DNA of 6,319 nt from CAVOBC01 sp963693635 (GTDB lineage: Bacteria > Pseudomonadota > Gammaproteobacteria > Pseudomonadales > Azotimanducaceae): the NCBI GenBank assembly GCA_963693635.1, contig CAVOBC010000287.1, positions 1 through 6,319 of the forward strand, in the 5' to 3' direction. The translations under genes were made by a program, and so were the position numbers. The notes beneath the pieces were generated by a model. That model ran no database searches. It saw only the letters and a list, made by a program, of their open reading frames with translations, and was not told where the DNA came from. Positions 1-5,680 of the stretch are shown piece by piece (position 1 is the stretch's first letter; the number at the start of each line of letters is the position of its first letter).

Positions 1-1
1 T

Positions 2-1129
2 TTCCACATCGACGGTGCGGGGCATCTCTACGCCGTTGAACTCGACAATCCCCTGCCGACATTTCACTACGTTGACCCGGGCCATCCGGTCGCCGTCGCT
101 CATCGCGAGCTTGCAGCGCGCTTCCAAGACCAGGTCGTCCGTTTCACGAGCATCAGCGCCGACAACCGGCGTGCGATCGCGTCAATTGCCGGGCCGGACA
201 GCCCCCCCAGATATTCGCTGATTGATATCGAGGGGCCACGGTCCAGCCCCCTGCTGCAAAGCTGGTCCGGGCTCGTCGACAATGTGCCTGGAAAAACGCG
301 AGTGATCGCCTTTAACGAAGTGGTCAGCGGCGTCCTCACCGAACCGGCGAACGCCCACGGTCCATCGCCCCTTGTCGTACGCTTCAACTACCCGTTCAGG
401 GCCCCCCGCGCCGAATTCAATGAAGAGGCGCAACTCTTTGCGAGCGCCGGCTTTGCCCACCTCCGGGTCGACCGCCGCGGTCTCGCGGGCAACGGCAAGG
501 CCCGTTACCGCGCCGGGCTCGGCAAGTGGCAATCCATCGTTCTGGATGACATTGCTGTAGCCGTTGACGGCCTCGTTGCGGCCAACATCGTTGCCCCTCA
601 ACGCGTTTGCACCCTGGGCACGGGCCTTGGCGCCACCCTGGCATTGCTCGCCGTCATCGATCGTCCGGTCCAGTTTCACTGCGCGATTGGCATCCGGGGC
701 ATGTATGACCTGTCAGCCGTCGCGACCAGCAACCGCGGACGCGCCCAGCGCGACTTCGTCGAGGATGCAGTGGGTCCTGGCAAGACCTCGAAGGCATTGC
801 GCCGTGTCTCTCCCCGGTGGCGGACAGACAAGCTGCGCCATCCCGTGTTGCTTGTGGAAGCGTCTCAGTTTCGCTCCGACGCATCACGAGACGCGCGGGA
901 GTTCATCCGCAACGCAAGGAAACGCGGCGCGACCGTCGAGGTGTTCAAACAAAATGGAGACAACACGCGACTAAAGCTTGACCTTCGTCACCGCCGCGCT
1001 GCGTACGTAGAGATCATCCGTTTCATGAACGCACACTTGACCAATAAGGAGGCGAGCGCCTCCCGTGACGGGTCGCAGCCCTCTGCGGTCGCGTTGCAAA
1101 GCCGGACCGCCAACGTCAGGTCTCGCTAA
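2..1129 (+). CDS. S9 (prolyl oligopeptidase)-like protein, C-terminal part, predicted catalytically inactive
   Basis: The frame is open from the left edge, so the gene begins outside the window; 375 residues are visible. Residues about 1-95 look like the last beta-propeller blades of an S9 peptidase (FHIDGAGHLYAVELD, then RYSLIDIEG). The rest follows the S9 alpha/beta-hydrolase domain: QLFASAGFAHLRVDRRG, a DDI..AVDGLVA helix, RVCTLGTGLGATLAL where the nucleophile elbow belongs, a SPRW segment and a final helix ending in NAHL. The key residues are missing. The GxSxG serine is Gly (623-625), the oxyanion HGGP is FNYP (383-394), the acid position after LLV is Phe (869-871) and the GxDH histidine is Asn (962-964). 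By family knowledge such a protein cannot work as a serine peptidase, so a binding or structural role is inferred. The acid and His assignments are by-eye alignments; the Ser loss is clearest. The gene converges on the halogenase-like gene and overlaps it by 14 bp. The tail of about 25 residues after NAHL is low in family resemblance. Confidence 0.85.
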   Translation, partial: FHIDGAGHLYAVELDNPLPTFHYVDPGHPVAVAHRELAARFQDQVVRFTSISADNRRAIASIAGPDSPPRYSLIDIEGPRSSPLLQSWSGLVDNVPGKTRVIAFNEVVSGVLTEPANAHGPSPLVVRFNYPFRAPRAEFNEEAQLFASAGFAHLRVDRRGLAGNGKARYRAGLGKWQSIVLDDIAVAVDGLVAANIVAPQRVCTLGTGLGATLALLAVIDRPVQFHCAIGIRGMYDLSAVATSNRGRAQRDFVEDAVGPGKTSKALRRVSPRWRTDKLRHPVLLVEASQFRSDASRDAREFIRNARKRGATVEVFKQNGDNTRLKLDLRHRRAAYVEIIRFMNAHLTNKEASASRDGSQPSAVALQSRTANVRSR

Positions 1130-2738
1130 CTGTAAGCATGCCTTCGACATGCAGGATCGCGAGGGTCTGGTTGACCGCTTCGGTCAGTTCGGGCCCTGAT
1201 CGCGCTCCCACCTCCGCCGCTAGTCGGGCGACCAGTCGTGACACATCAGTGCGACCATCGATTCGCGAGACCAACGCCTCAACCAGGGCGCTGCACGGCA
1301 CGCCTTCGGGTCGCGCGAGAGAGACGAGAACCTGGCCCTTAACGAAGCGGCCGCTTTCAAGCAGCGGCCGCGCCACTACCGCTGACCCCTCGACGAGGGA
1401 CGGCACGGCGCGAGACCAATCCACCGGCGCATCGACGCGCCCGGCACGCTCGCCCACTATCGCGGCGACGCTCTGGCGAAACTCGTCGGGCAATTCACCC
1501 TTGTCGAGCACCACACGCTCGTAACCCTGCGGTGGTTGTCCCGCTACCGCCCGCACGAACGCCTGTCGCGGTGTGAAGCGGTCGTCTCCAGAGAGCCGAC
1601 GAGTCTCCCAAAAGTACGATCCATGCGTACGATTGCTCGCGTAAAACAGCTTCGCTAATTGGTGAAAGTGATCGTATTGCTGCCGGTACAAACGTTCGTA
1701 CTCAAGTGCTGCGGCTGGCGCAAACTCCGGGTCGCAGATCAGGGTGTTGGCGTAGGCCGCCGCAAGGACACCGCCTGAGAGCGCAAGGTGAACGCCGGAT
1801 GAGAAGAGGGGATCGACAAAACAGGCTGCATCCCCGACCAAAACCGCACTATCCATCACGAATCGTTCGGCGCAGTAGGACCAGTCCCGTTCGACATATG
1901 GGCCCTCCTCGAACTTCGCGCCCGCCAGCATGCGCCGGGTCTCCGGCCCAAGGCAGCTACTCAGAAAGTCAGCCAACCCCTCCCGGTTCAGTCGATGGGC
2001 CACCGCATCTTTATCGAGCACCATGCCCACACTCGCGCGCTCACCCAGGGGTATCAGCCAGGACCAGCCTGCCTCAGCCGCCTCGACAAAGATGTTGTTC
2101 TCGTCGGGCGCATCCAGCGGGTCAAAGTCTCGGTAATAGCCGTAGACCGCCACATTGCGGAAAAACGGATCCCACGACCGTGTTCCGGTCTGATTGGCAA
2201 CCAATGCGGACTGGCCGCTCGCGTCGACAACCATCCGCGCGCGCAGATCACCATCGGCTGAGGAGACCCGGACCTCGCCAGACTGGAATTCGACACTGTG
2301 CACCGCACAACCTTCAAGCACCCGGACGCCCCGGGAGGCAGCGCCTTGAAGCAACAAATGGTCGAACTGCGCCCGATCTACCTGATAGGCGTGAGGCCAG
2401 CGGCGGTTAGTCTCCTCGAAGCGCCAACTCCAACGCTCATCATCCACGCCCCAGACCATGGACGCGCCCCACTTCTTGGGAAATCCAGCCGCTTCGAGGT
2501 CATCGAGCAGGCCAAGGTCAGCCAGGATCGGCATGCTGGCTGGCAGGAGTGACTCACCGACATGGCGGCGGGGAAACGTCTCCCGATCAATCAGCGTGAC
2601 CCGAAGTCCTTCGCGAGCAAGCAAGTGAGCGGTGGTGCTGCCTGCGGGACCACCGCCGATAACAACAACGTCGGTGTCGATATCAGTCCGCCGGGTCGTC
2701 CTGCGGAATCGGCTGATTGGTCTGGGTGTCCACCTCAA
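1116..2738 (-). CDS. Flavin-dependent halogenase-type FAD oxidoreductase with extra C-terminal domain
   Basis: The 540-residue frame carries the hallmarks of flavin-dependent halogenases of the CndH/phenolic and carrier-linked type. These are an N-terminal dinucleotide fold with VVIGGGPAG (residues 25-33), HVGESLLP (59-66), a Lys in GFPKKWG (88/89) at the place of the catalytic lysine, the WxWxIP motif as WSWLIP (225-230), and VGDAACFVDPLFSSG (301-315), which combines the FAD-contacting GD with the halogenase FxxPxxSxG signature. In the family, FADH2 and O2 give a flavin hydroperoxide that oxidises chloride or bromide, and the lysine carries the HOX to the substrate. No flavin reductase is visible nearby. 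Residues about 470-540 form an extra C-terminal segment with an IDGRTDV...L...G.L pattern like small winged-helix/PqqD-type domains. The only standard start after the in-frame stop at 2748-2750 is TTG at 2738, which lacks a well-spaced Shine-Dalgarno and lies 56 bp inside the upstream gene. The first 20 residues are Arg-rich and atypical, so the true start is uncertain. Substrate unknown; a related FAD hydroxylase is the main alternative. Confidence 0.87.
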   Translation of the reverse strand: MRWTPRPISRFRRTTRRTDIDTDVVVIGGGPAGSTTAHLLAREGLRVTLIDRETFPRRHVGESLLPASMPILADLGLLDDLEAAGFPKKWGASMVWGVDDERWSWRFEETNRRWPHAYQVDRAQFDHLLLQGAASRGVRVLEGCAVHSVEFQSGEVRVSSADGDLRARMVVDASGQSALVANQTGTRSWDPFFRNVAVYGYYRDFDPLDAPDENNIFVEAAEAGWSWLIPLGERASVGMVLDKDAVAHRLNREGLADFLSSCLGPETRRMLAGAKFEEGPYVERDWSYCAERFVMDSAVLVGDAACFVDPLFSSGVHLALSGGVLAAAYANTLICDPEFAPAAALEYERLYRQQYDHFHQLAKLFYASNRTHGSYFWETRRLSGDDRFTPRQAFVRAVAGQPPQGYERVVLDKGELPDEFRQSVAAIVGERAGRVDAPVDWSRAVPSLVEGSAVVARPLLESGRFVKGQVLVSLARPEGVPCSALVEALVSRIDGRTDVSRLVARLAAEVGARSGPELTEAVNQTLAILHVEGMLTVSET

Positions 2739-3984
2739 ACGAAGACTTCAGCCCAAGTTCCTCACCAATCTCTCTGACCGCAGGAATGACGTCCGACCCC
2801 ATCAAACGCAAACTGCGCATGGAGTCCTCGTGGGTCATGGCCCCATCCCCGTCCCAAAAGAAAATCGTTCCTGGGCGCAGATACTCGAGCACCTGGCGAA
2901 TCTTCGGCACGACCGTGTCTGGTGTACCGGTGATGATCGTCATGTTCTCCAACTGGGTGTCGTATTGCGCAGCTTGTGCCGCAATGGGCGCCGTTGGCTT
3001 GGCGGCTTGCGCAGACCCTCCGTCCTCGGTTCGCCCCCGTGACGCCGCAACAAACCCCACCTTTCCGGTCGGCAGCAGATTCTTGCGATCAGTCAGTCCC
3101 GGGAGATTTTGCAGCGCAGGCGAGGCAACCCCCCGGCTGCCTTCGAGGAAGATATTGCCGGGCCCCTCCAGAAATTTCTTGCCGGTTTCATAGGCCAACT
3201 CTTCAGTTTCATCCACGTGGACCTTAAATAAGTAGCCCTTGTGCTGTGTCCCCATCTCATAGCCTTCTTCGGCCGCCACTTCCTCGTAGTATTCAAATGA
3301 CTGCTTGGTGGGCTCAAGGCGCGTCGCCAGCATCAGGTAGGGATAGCGTTGCCGCGCGGCCCAGGCCACCGTGTTGCGCGACAATACGCCTGGAATCATG
3401 ATCTGCGGGTGCGGTTGCTGATAGGGCCGCATCCACGGGTTTACGTAGCGATAATCGTAATGTTCACCTTCCCAGCGAAAGGGACCCGGTGTCGTCCAGG
3501 CTTTCTTGACGAAGTCGTGCGCTTCTTGAAATCGCTCCCAGTTGAAGGGCGGCTGTGCGTTGTGCGCAATGCTCTCGCGACCCGTGCCACGCACCCAACC
3601 CGTGACCAGTCGCCCACGAGAGATCATGTCGATGGTCGCAAGTTCTTCTGCGAGCCAGAGCGGATCGTCCCAGATCGGCAGGATGTTGCCGAGCAGCACA
3701 ATCTTCGCCCGCTTGGTGATACGCGCCAGAATGGCGGCTTCCGTGTTAACCGTGCCACCCATGCAAAATGGCGTGCTGTGGTGCTCGTTCAGCATCAGTG
3801 CATCGAACCCCATTTCTTCGGCGACAACCTGCTCGTCCAGATAGCGGTTGTACAAGTCCGCCCCCAGCCTGGGGTTGTACTCACCATTGGAGATGGAGAG
3901 ATCCTGAATATTGCGACCCGCCGCGCCGAAGTAACCGGAGTTGGGATCCTGGTAGGGCCGTTCAGTGAATCTGCCGATCAGCAT
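2683..3984 (-). CDS. LLM-class (bacterial luciferase-like) flavin-dependent monooxygenase
   Basis: The 433-residue protein has the luciferase-like TIM-barrel pattern. It shows an N-terminal helix with VAEEMGFDALMLNEHH (residues 54-69, EHH being the typical strand-end signature), then ILARITKRAKIVLLGNILP, SRGRLVTGWVRGTGRES (122-138, the flavin-phosphate region) and a C-terminal ITGTPDTVVPKIRQVL segment (351-366). By family knowledge it would use reduced FMN (less likely F420) with O2 to oxygenate an organic substrate, in the cytoplasm. Residues about 275-345 form an extended linker with an Ala-rich stretch (AQAAKPTAPIAAQAAQ) that lengthens the protein beyond many LLM enzymes. The start is ATG at 3982-3984, supported by AGAGG nine bases upstream. 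It follows the alpha/beta-hydrolase gene on the same strand after about 200 bp of palindrome-rich DNA and overlaps the halogenase-like gene by 56 bp at its 3' end. Substrate and partner reductase cannot be read from the sequence. Confidence 0.92.
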   Translation of the reverse strand: MLIGRFTERPYQDPNSGYFGAAGRNIQDLSISNGEYNPRLGADLYNRYLDEQVVAEEMGFDALMLNEHHSTPFCMGGTVNTEAAILARITKRAKIVLLGNILPIWDDPLWLAEELATIDMISRGRLVTGWVRGTGRESIAHNAQPPFNWERFQEAHDFVKKAWTTPGPFRWEGEHYDYRYVNPWMRPYQQPHPQIMIPGVLSRNTVAWAARQRYPYLMLATRLEPTKQSFEYYEEVAAEEGYEMGTQHKGYLFKVHVDETEELAYETGKKFLEGPGNIFLEGSRGVASPALQNLPGLTDRKNLLPTGKVGFVAASRGRTEDGGSAQAAKPTAPIAAQAAQYDTQLENMTIITGTPDTVVPKIRQVLEYLRPGTIFFWDGDGAMTHEDSMRSLRLMGSDVIPAVREIGEELGLKSSFEVDTQTNQPIPQDDPAD

Positions 3985-3993
3985 GGTTGTTGG

Positions 3994-3998
3994 CCTCT
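3994..3998 (-). promoter_or_regulatory. Ribosome binding site of the LLM gene
   Basis: On the minus strand this reads AGAGG, nine bases before the ATG at 3984. It supports that start over later in-frame codons. It is the clearest such site among the three minus-strand genes. Confidence 0.6.
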
Positions 3999-4031
3999 AG
4001 TGGTTGGGACAGAAACTAGCTTTTGTTCTTG

Positions 4032-4064
4032 TCCCAAGAATTGTCATCCTGACAATTCTTGGGA
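4032..4064. repeat. Perfect 15-bp inverted repeat with 3-base loop
   Basis: The left arm TCCCAAGAATTGTCA (4032-4046) and right arm TGACAATTCTTGGGA (4050-4064) are exact reverse complements around TCC. In either orientation the stem is not followed by a T-run, so it is not a classic intrinsic terminator. As RNA it would form a strong hairpin in the leader between the hydrolase and LLM genes, where it could stabilise or attenuate the transcript. As DNA it could be a dimeric regulator site. Confidence 0.85.
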
Positions 4065-4067
4065 GTC

Positions 4068-4083
4068 GGTTTGCAAGCAAACC
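4068..4083. repeat. Inverted repeat GGTTTGC-AA-GCAAACC
   Basis: Seven-base arms are separated by two bases. The loop is too small for a fully paired RNA hairpin, so a DNA-level operator-like site or a shorter five-pair stem is more likely. It starts four bases after the 15-bp inverted repeat. Confidence 0.65.
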
Positions 4084-4121
4084 TCGCATGATCTTGCAGA
4101 AAAGAAGCCAACTGAAAATGA

Positions 4122-4139
4122 CGGTGCATCCCTGCACCG
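4122..4139. repeat. Inverted repeat CGGTGCA-TCCC-TGCACCG
   Basis: Seven-base perfect arms around a TCCC loop are compatible with a stable small RNA hairpin. It is the third palindrome in the non-coding stretch between the hydrolase and LLM genes. No T-run follows on either strand. Confidence 0.65.
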
Positions 4140-4156
4140 CTCGCCAGTGCACGCCA

Positions 4157-4171
4157 CAGAACTGCGTTCTG
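4157..4171. repeat. Inverted repeat CAGAAC-TGC-GTTCTG
   Basis: Six-base perfect arms around a three-base loop lie ten bases beyond the stop codon of the alpha/beta-hydrolase gene on its strand. The hairpin could end or protect that transcript, but it lacks a T-run, so I do not call it a terminator. It overlaps the first base of the right copy of the 17-bp direct repeat. Confidence 0.5.
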
Positions 4172-4180
4172 GGACTGGAA

Positions 4181-4954
4181 CTAGCTTGCAAAGCCGTGCA
4201 CCAGATCAGCCAGCGCTGCGGCCCGGTCAATCTCAACCGAGTGCCCTGCGCCAGCAATACGTTCCACCCGACTGTCCGGGATGCCCTGCGCGTACTGGTC
4301 CGCACAAATGATGGGTGTCACCGAGTCCGCCTCGCCCCAGACAATCAACGCTTTCGCCCTGACCAACGGCAGCAGGGGCGGCAGCCGCCGATTGAACATG
4401 TAAGGACTCCAGCAGATGCGCGCGGTCATGATTCGGTTGAAGTCCCACATCTCTCGCGTCGCCTTATCGATCTCGTCACCGTAAACCGCGGTGAAGGCGG
4501 AATCATCCGTGATGCAGGCGCGCATGTAGTCCTCATGCCCCATCAACATCTGGTCACGAATCTCGCCTTCTGCAGGCTTCACACCCTGCGCCCCAACGAG
4601 AACAAGACCGTCCAGCCAGGACGGGCGCATGCAGGCGAGTTCCGCGGCGATGAAGCCACCGATACCCAGACCGACAAGCGTAACGTTGGCAAGACCCGCG
4701 GCTGCTGCAAGACCACCAATGAGGAGTGCGAGGTCGCGCGGTTCTCTCGCCCAATCCGGGCGCTCTGAGTAACCAAAACCGGGCAGGTCGGGGACCGTGA
4801 CATGATGATTCTCGGCAAGCGATGTTTCAAAGTCGCCCCAGCCGGTCCGGCCGGTGGATCTGTGCAGCACCATCACCGCAGGACCAACGCCGCCCTGATC
4901 GAGATTGATCGAAAGGCCCGCGACCTCAATTTGACATTGGCTGACTGCAGACAC
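4181..4954 (-). CDS. Alpha/beta-hydrolase-fold protein with Gly in place of the nucleophile Ser
   Basis: From the GTG at 4954 the protein has 257 residues, normal for a single-domain alpha/beta hydrolase of the MhpC/HOD-like group. Visible landmarks are AVMVLHRSTG (26-35, the oxyanion region with HR rather than HG), VPDLPGFGYSERP (54-66), VTLVGLGIGGF (91-101), ALIVWGEADSVTP (202-213, acid Asp210) and AGAGHSVEID (234-243, His238). The elbow reads GLGIG, so the nucleophile is Gly97 (codon GGT, 4664-4666), while Asp and His are kept. GGT is one base from a serine AGT codon. A standard esterase or C-C hydrolase reaction is therefore unlikely. A cyclase, lyase or binding role is inferred from the flavin-enzyme neighbours. 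The GTG at 4954 is preferred because GGAG lies five bases upstream; a TTG at 4996 gives a 14-residue longer form and is possible. It is the first gene of the minus-strand set. Confidence 0.88.
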   Translation of the reverse strand: MSAVSQCQIEVAGLSINLDQGGVGPAVMVLHRSTGRTGWGDFETSLAENHHVTVPDLPGFGYSERPDWAREPRDLALLIGGLAAAAGLANVTLVGLGIGGFIAAELACMRPSWLDGLVLVGAQGVKPAEGEIRDQMLMGHEDYMRACITDDSAFTAVYGDEIDKATREMWDFNRIMTARICWSPYMFNRRLPPLLPLVRAKALIVWGEADSVTPIICADQYAQGIPDSRVERIAGAGHSVEIDRAAALADLVHGFAS

Positions 4955-4959
4955 GGCCA

Positions 4960-4963
4960 CTCC
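4960..4963 (-). promoter_or_regulatory. Ribosome binding site that favours the GTG start of the alpha/beta-hydrolase gene
   Basis: On the minus strand this reads GGAG, with five bases between it and the GTG at 4954. The TTG at 4996 and the GTG at 4960 lack comparable sites. The stretch from here to about 5100 should carry the promoter, but I see no convincing -35/-10 pair. Confidence 0.45.
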
Positions 4964-5100
4964 ATTGTTGCCCGAAGATGCACCGACGATAACCAAATTA
5001 GACCGCTCGCGCTATCTCTCGCCAGATCGCGCTCTGTGTGGGGCCCATATCTGGCTGATACGTGCCGCAGGAGAAAAGCGACCAATCCGTCAACTATCTC

Positions 5101-5680
5101 TCAAAGCCAGACAAGAACCAGCGGACCGCAAGTGGCTGGACCGCGTGACGAGCCCAGTGAATCTGCGTAGCGATCGGCATCCCCGAGACCCACGAGTGTG
5201 TTGAACTCCGCGAACGTGACCCGATCCGCTGCAGATCCTTTGTCGCCGATCTGGGTGTAGACGTGCTTCTAGATTTCGGTAGATAGTTTTGGTGAGTGAG
5301 GTAGCTGCGTCGGTCAGTGTTCTTTGTACGCTTCCTCGCGGTCCGCTCATCAGACGCTGGGCGATCGCCTCACCCTCCTCCGCTGCCTTAATCGGCACGA
5401 GACTGCCGTAATCGTCGCCGTCTTCGTCGGTGCCGAGCGGGACCAGGATGAGGTCGAGCGAGAGCGCTTTGACATCGTCGCCGTCGGCCGCTGCCGCGAA
5501 CCGTGTCGGGTCCTCGGTCGCGTTCTCGTTGCCGGGCCCAAAGTTCCTGTTGAGCGTGTCGATGATGACGAACTCGATGCGGTCGGGTATGGCGGTGATG
5601 TCGTCGATCGCGCGCTGTCCTGTCAGGAGACCCTTGTGCAGCCTGATAGACGGGTCCTGCGACGAGCGACGCACTGACAC
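5101..5680 (-). pseudogene. RepA-like AAA ATPase (AAA_25 type) remnant, truncated, internally deleted and frameshifted
   Basis: The main frame runs from 5680 and contains RIEFVIIDTLNRNFGPGNEN followed by ATEDPTRF, matching the Walker B region of RepA-like hexameric replicative helicase ATPases of plasmids and phages (the Asp after VII at 5558-5560). The Walker A region is absent: the frame begins only about 35 residues before Walker B. Directly after TRF (about 5476-5500) comes a segment like the end of the domain (DDVKALSLDLILVPLG, then DEDGDDYGSLV). The roughly 80-90 residues that normally carry sensor 1 (VVHHxGK) and the arginine finger are therefore missing. After about 5270 the main frame turns into Arg-, Ser- and Gly-rich non-family sequence. 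A different frame from 5268 gives a more gene-like stretch (DRVTFAEFNTLVGLGDADRY), ending at a stop at 5101-5103. The main frame itself stops at 5090. It is non-functional as an ATPase. The family call rests on the Walker B block and the DEDGD tail. Confidence 0.68.

Larger units (their letters stand above)
4006..4187. repeat. 17-bp imperfect direct repeat bracketing a palindrome cluster
   Basis: GGGACAGAAACTAGCTT (4006-4022) and GGGACTGGAACTAGCTT (4171-4187) match at 15 of 17 bases and lie 165 bp apart in the same orientation. The right copy includes the TAG stop and last codons of the alpha/beta-hydrolase gene; the left copy lies in the leader of the LLM gene. Four inverted repeats lie between them or at the edge. 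The layout could reflect an inserted palindromic element, a local duplication of the hydrolase 3' end, or regulator sites. No transposase or terminal inverted repeats are seen. Confidence 0.55.

Noticed and set aside
1116..1129. 14-bp convergent overlap of the S9-like and halogenase-type genes as a functional antisense region
   Set aside because: Short tail-to-tail overlaps are common in compact genomes, and no terminator or special structure is seen here.
1706..2410. Plus-strand open frame of 234 codons opposite the halogenase-type gene
   Set aside because: Its Arg/Pro/Ser-rich composition is the usual shadow of a GC-rich gene on the other strand; no motif is visible.
4032..4064. The 15-bp inverted repeat as a rho-independent terminator
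   Set aside because: The stem is not followed by a T-run on either strand; only the plus-strand upstream side has TTTT.
3349..4311. Plus-strand open frame of 320 codons opposite the LLM and hydrolase genes
   Set aside because: It is antisense to well-supported coding sequence, crosses the palindromic spacer and has a low-complexity composition with no family resemblance.
5088..5093. TTGACG on the minus strand as a -35 box for the hydrolase gene
   Set aside because: No TATAAT-like hexamer lies 16-18 bases downstream, so a promoter cannot be supported.
5012..5102. Repeated 9-mer CTATCTCTC at 5012-5020 and 5094-5102, both followed shortly by GCCAGA
   Set aside because: Only two short copies with unequal spacing and no symmetry; could be chance. 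No iteron series or CRISPR-like spacing is present.
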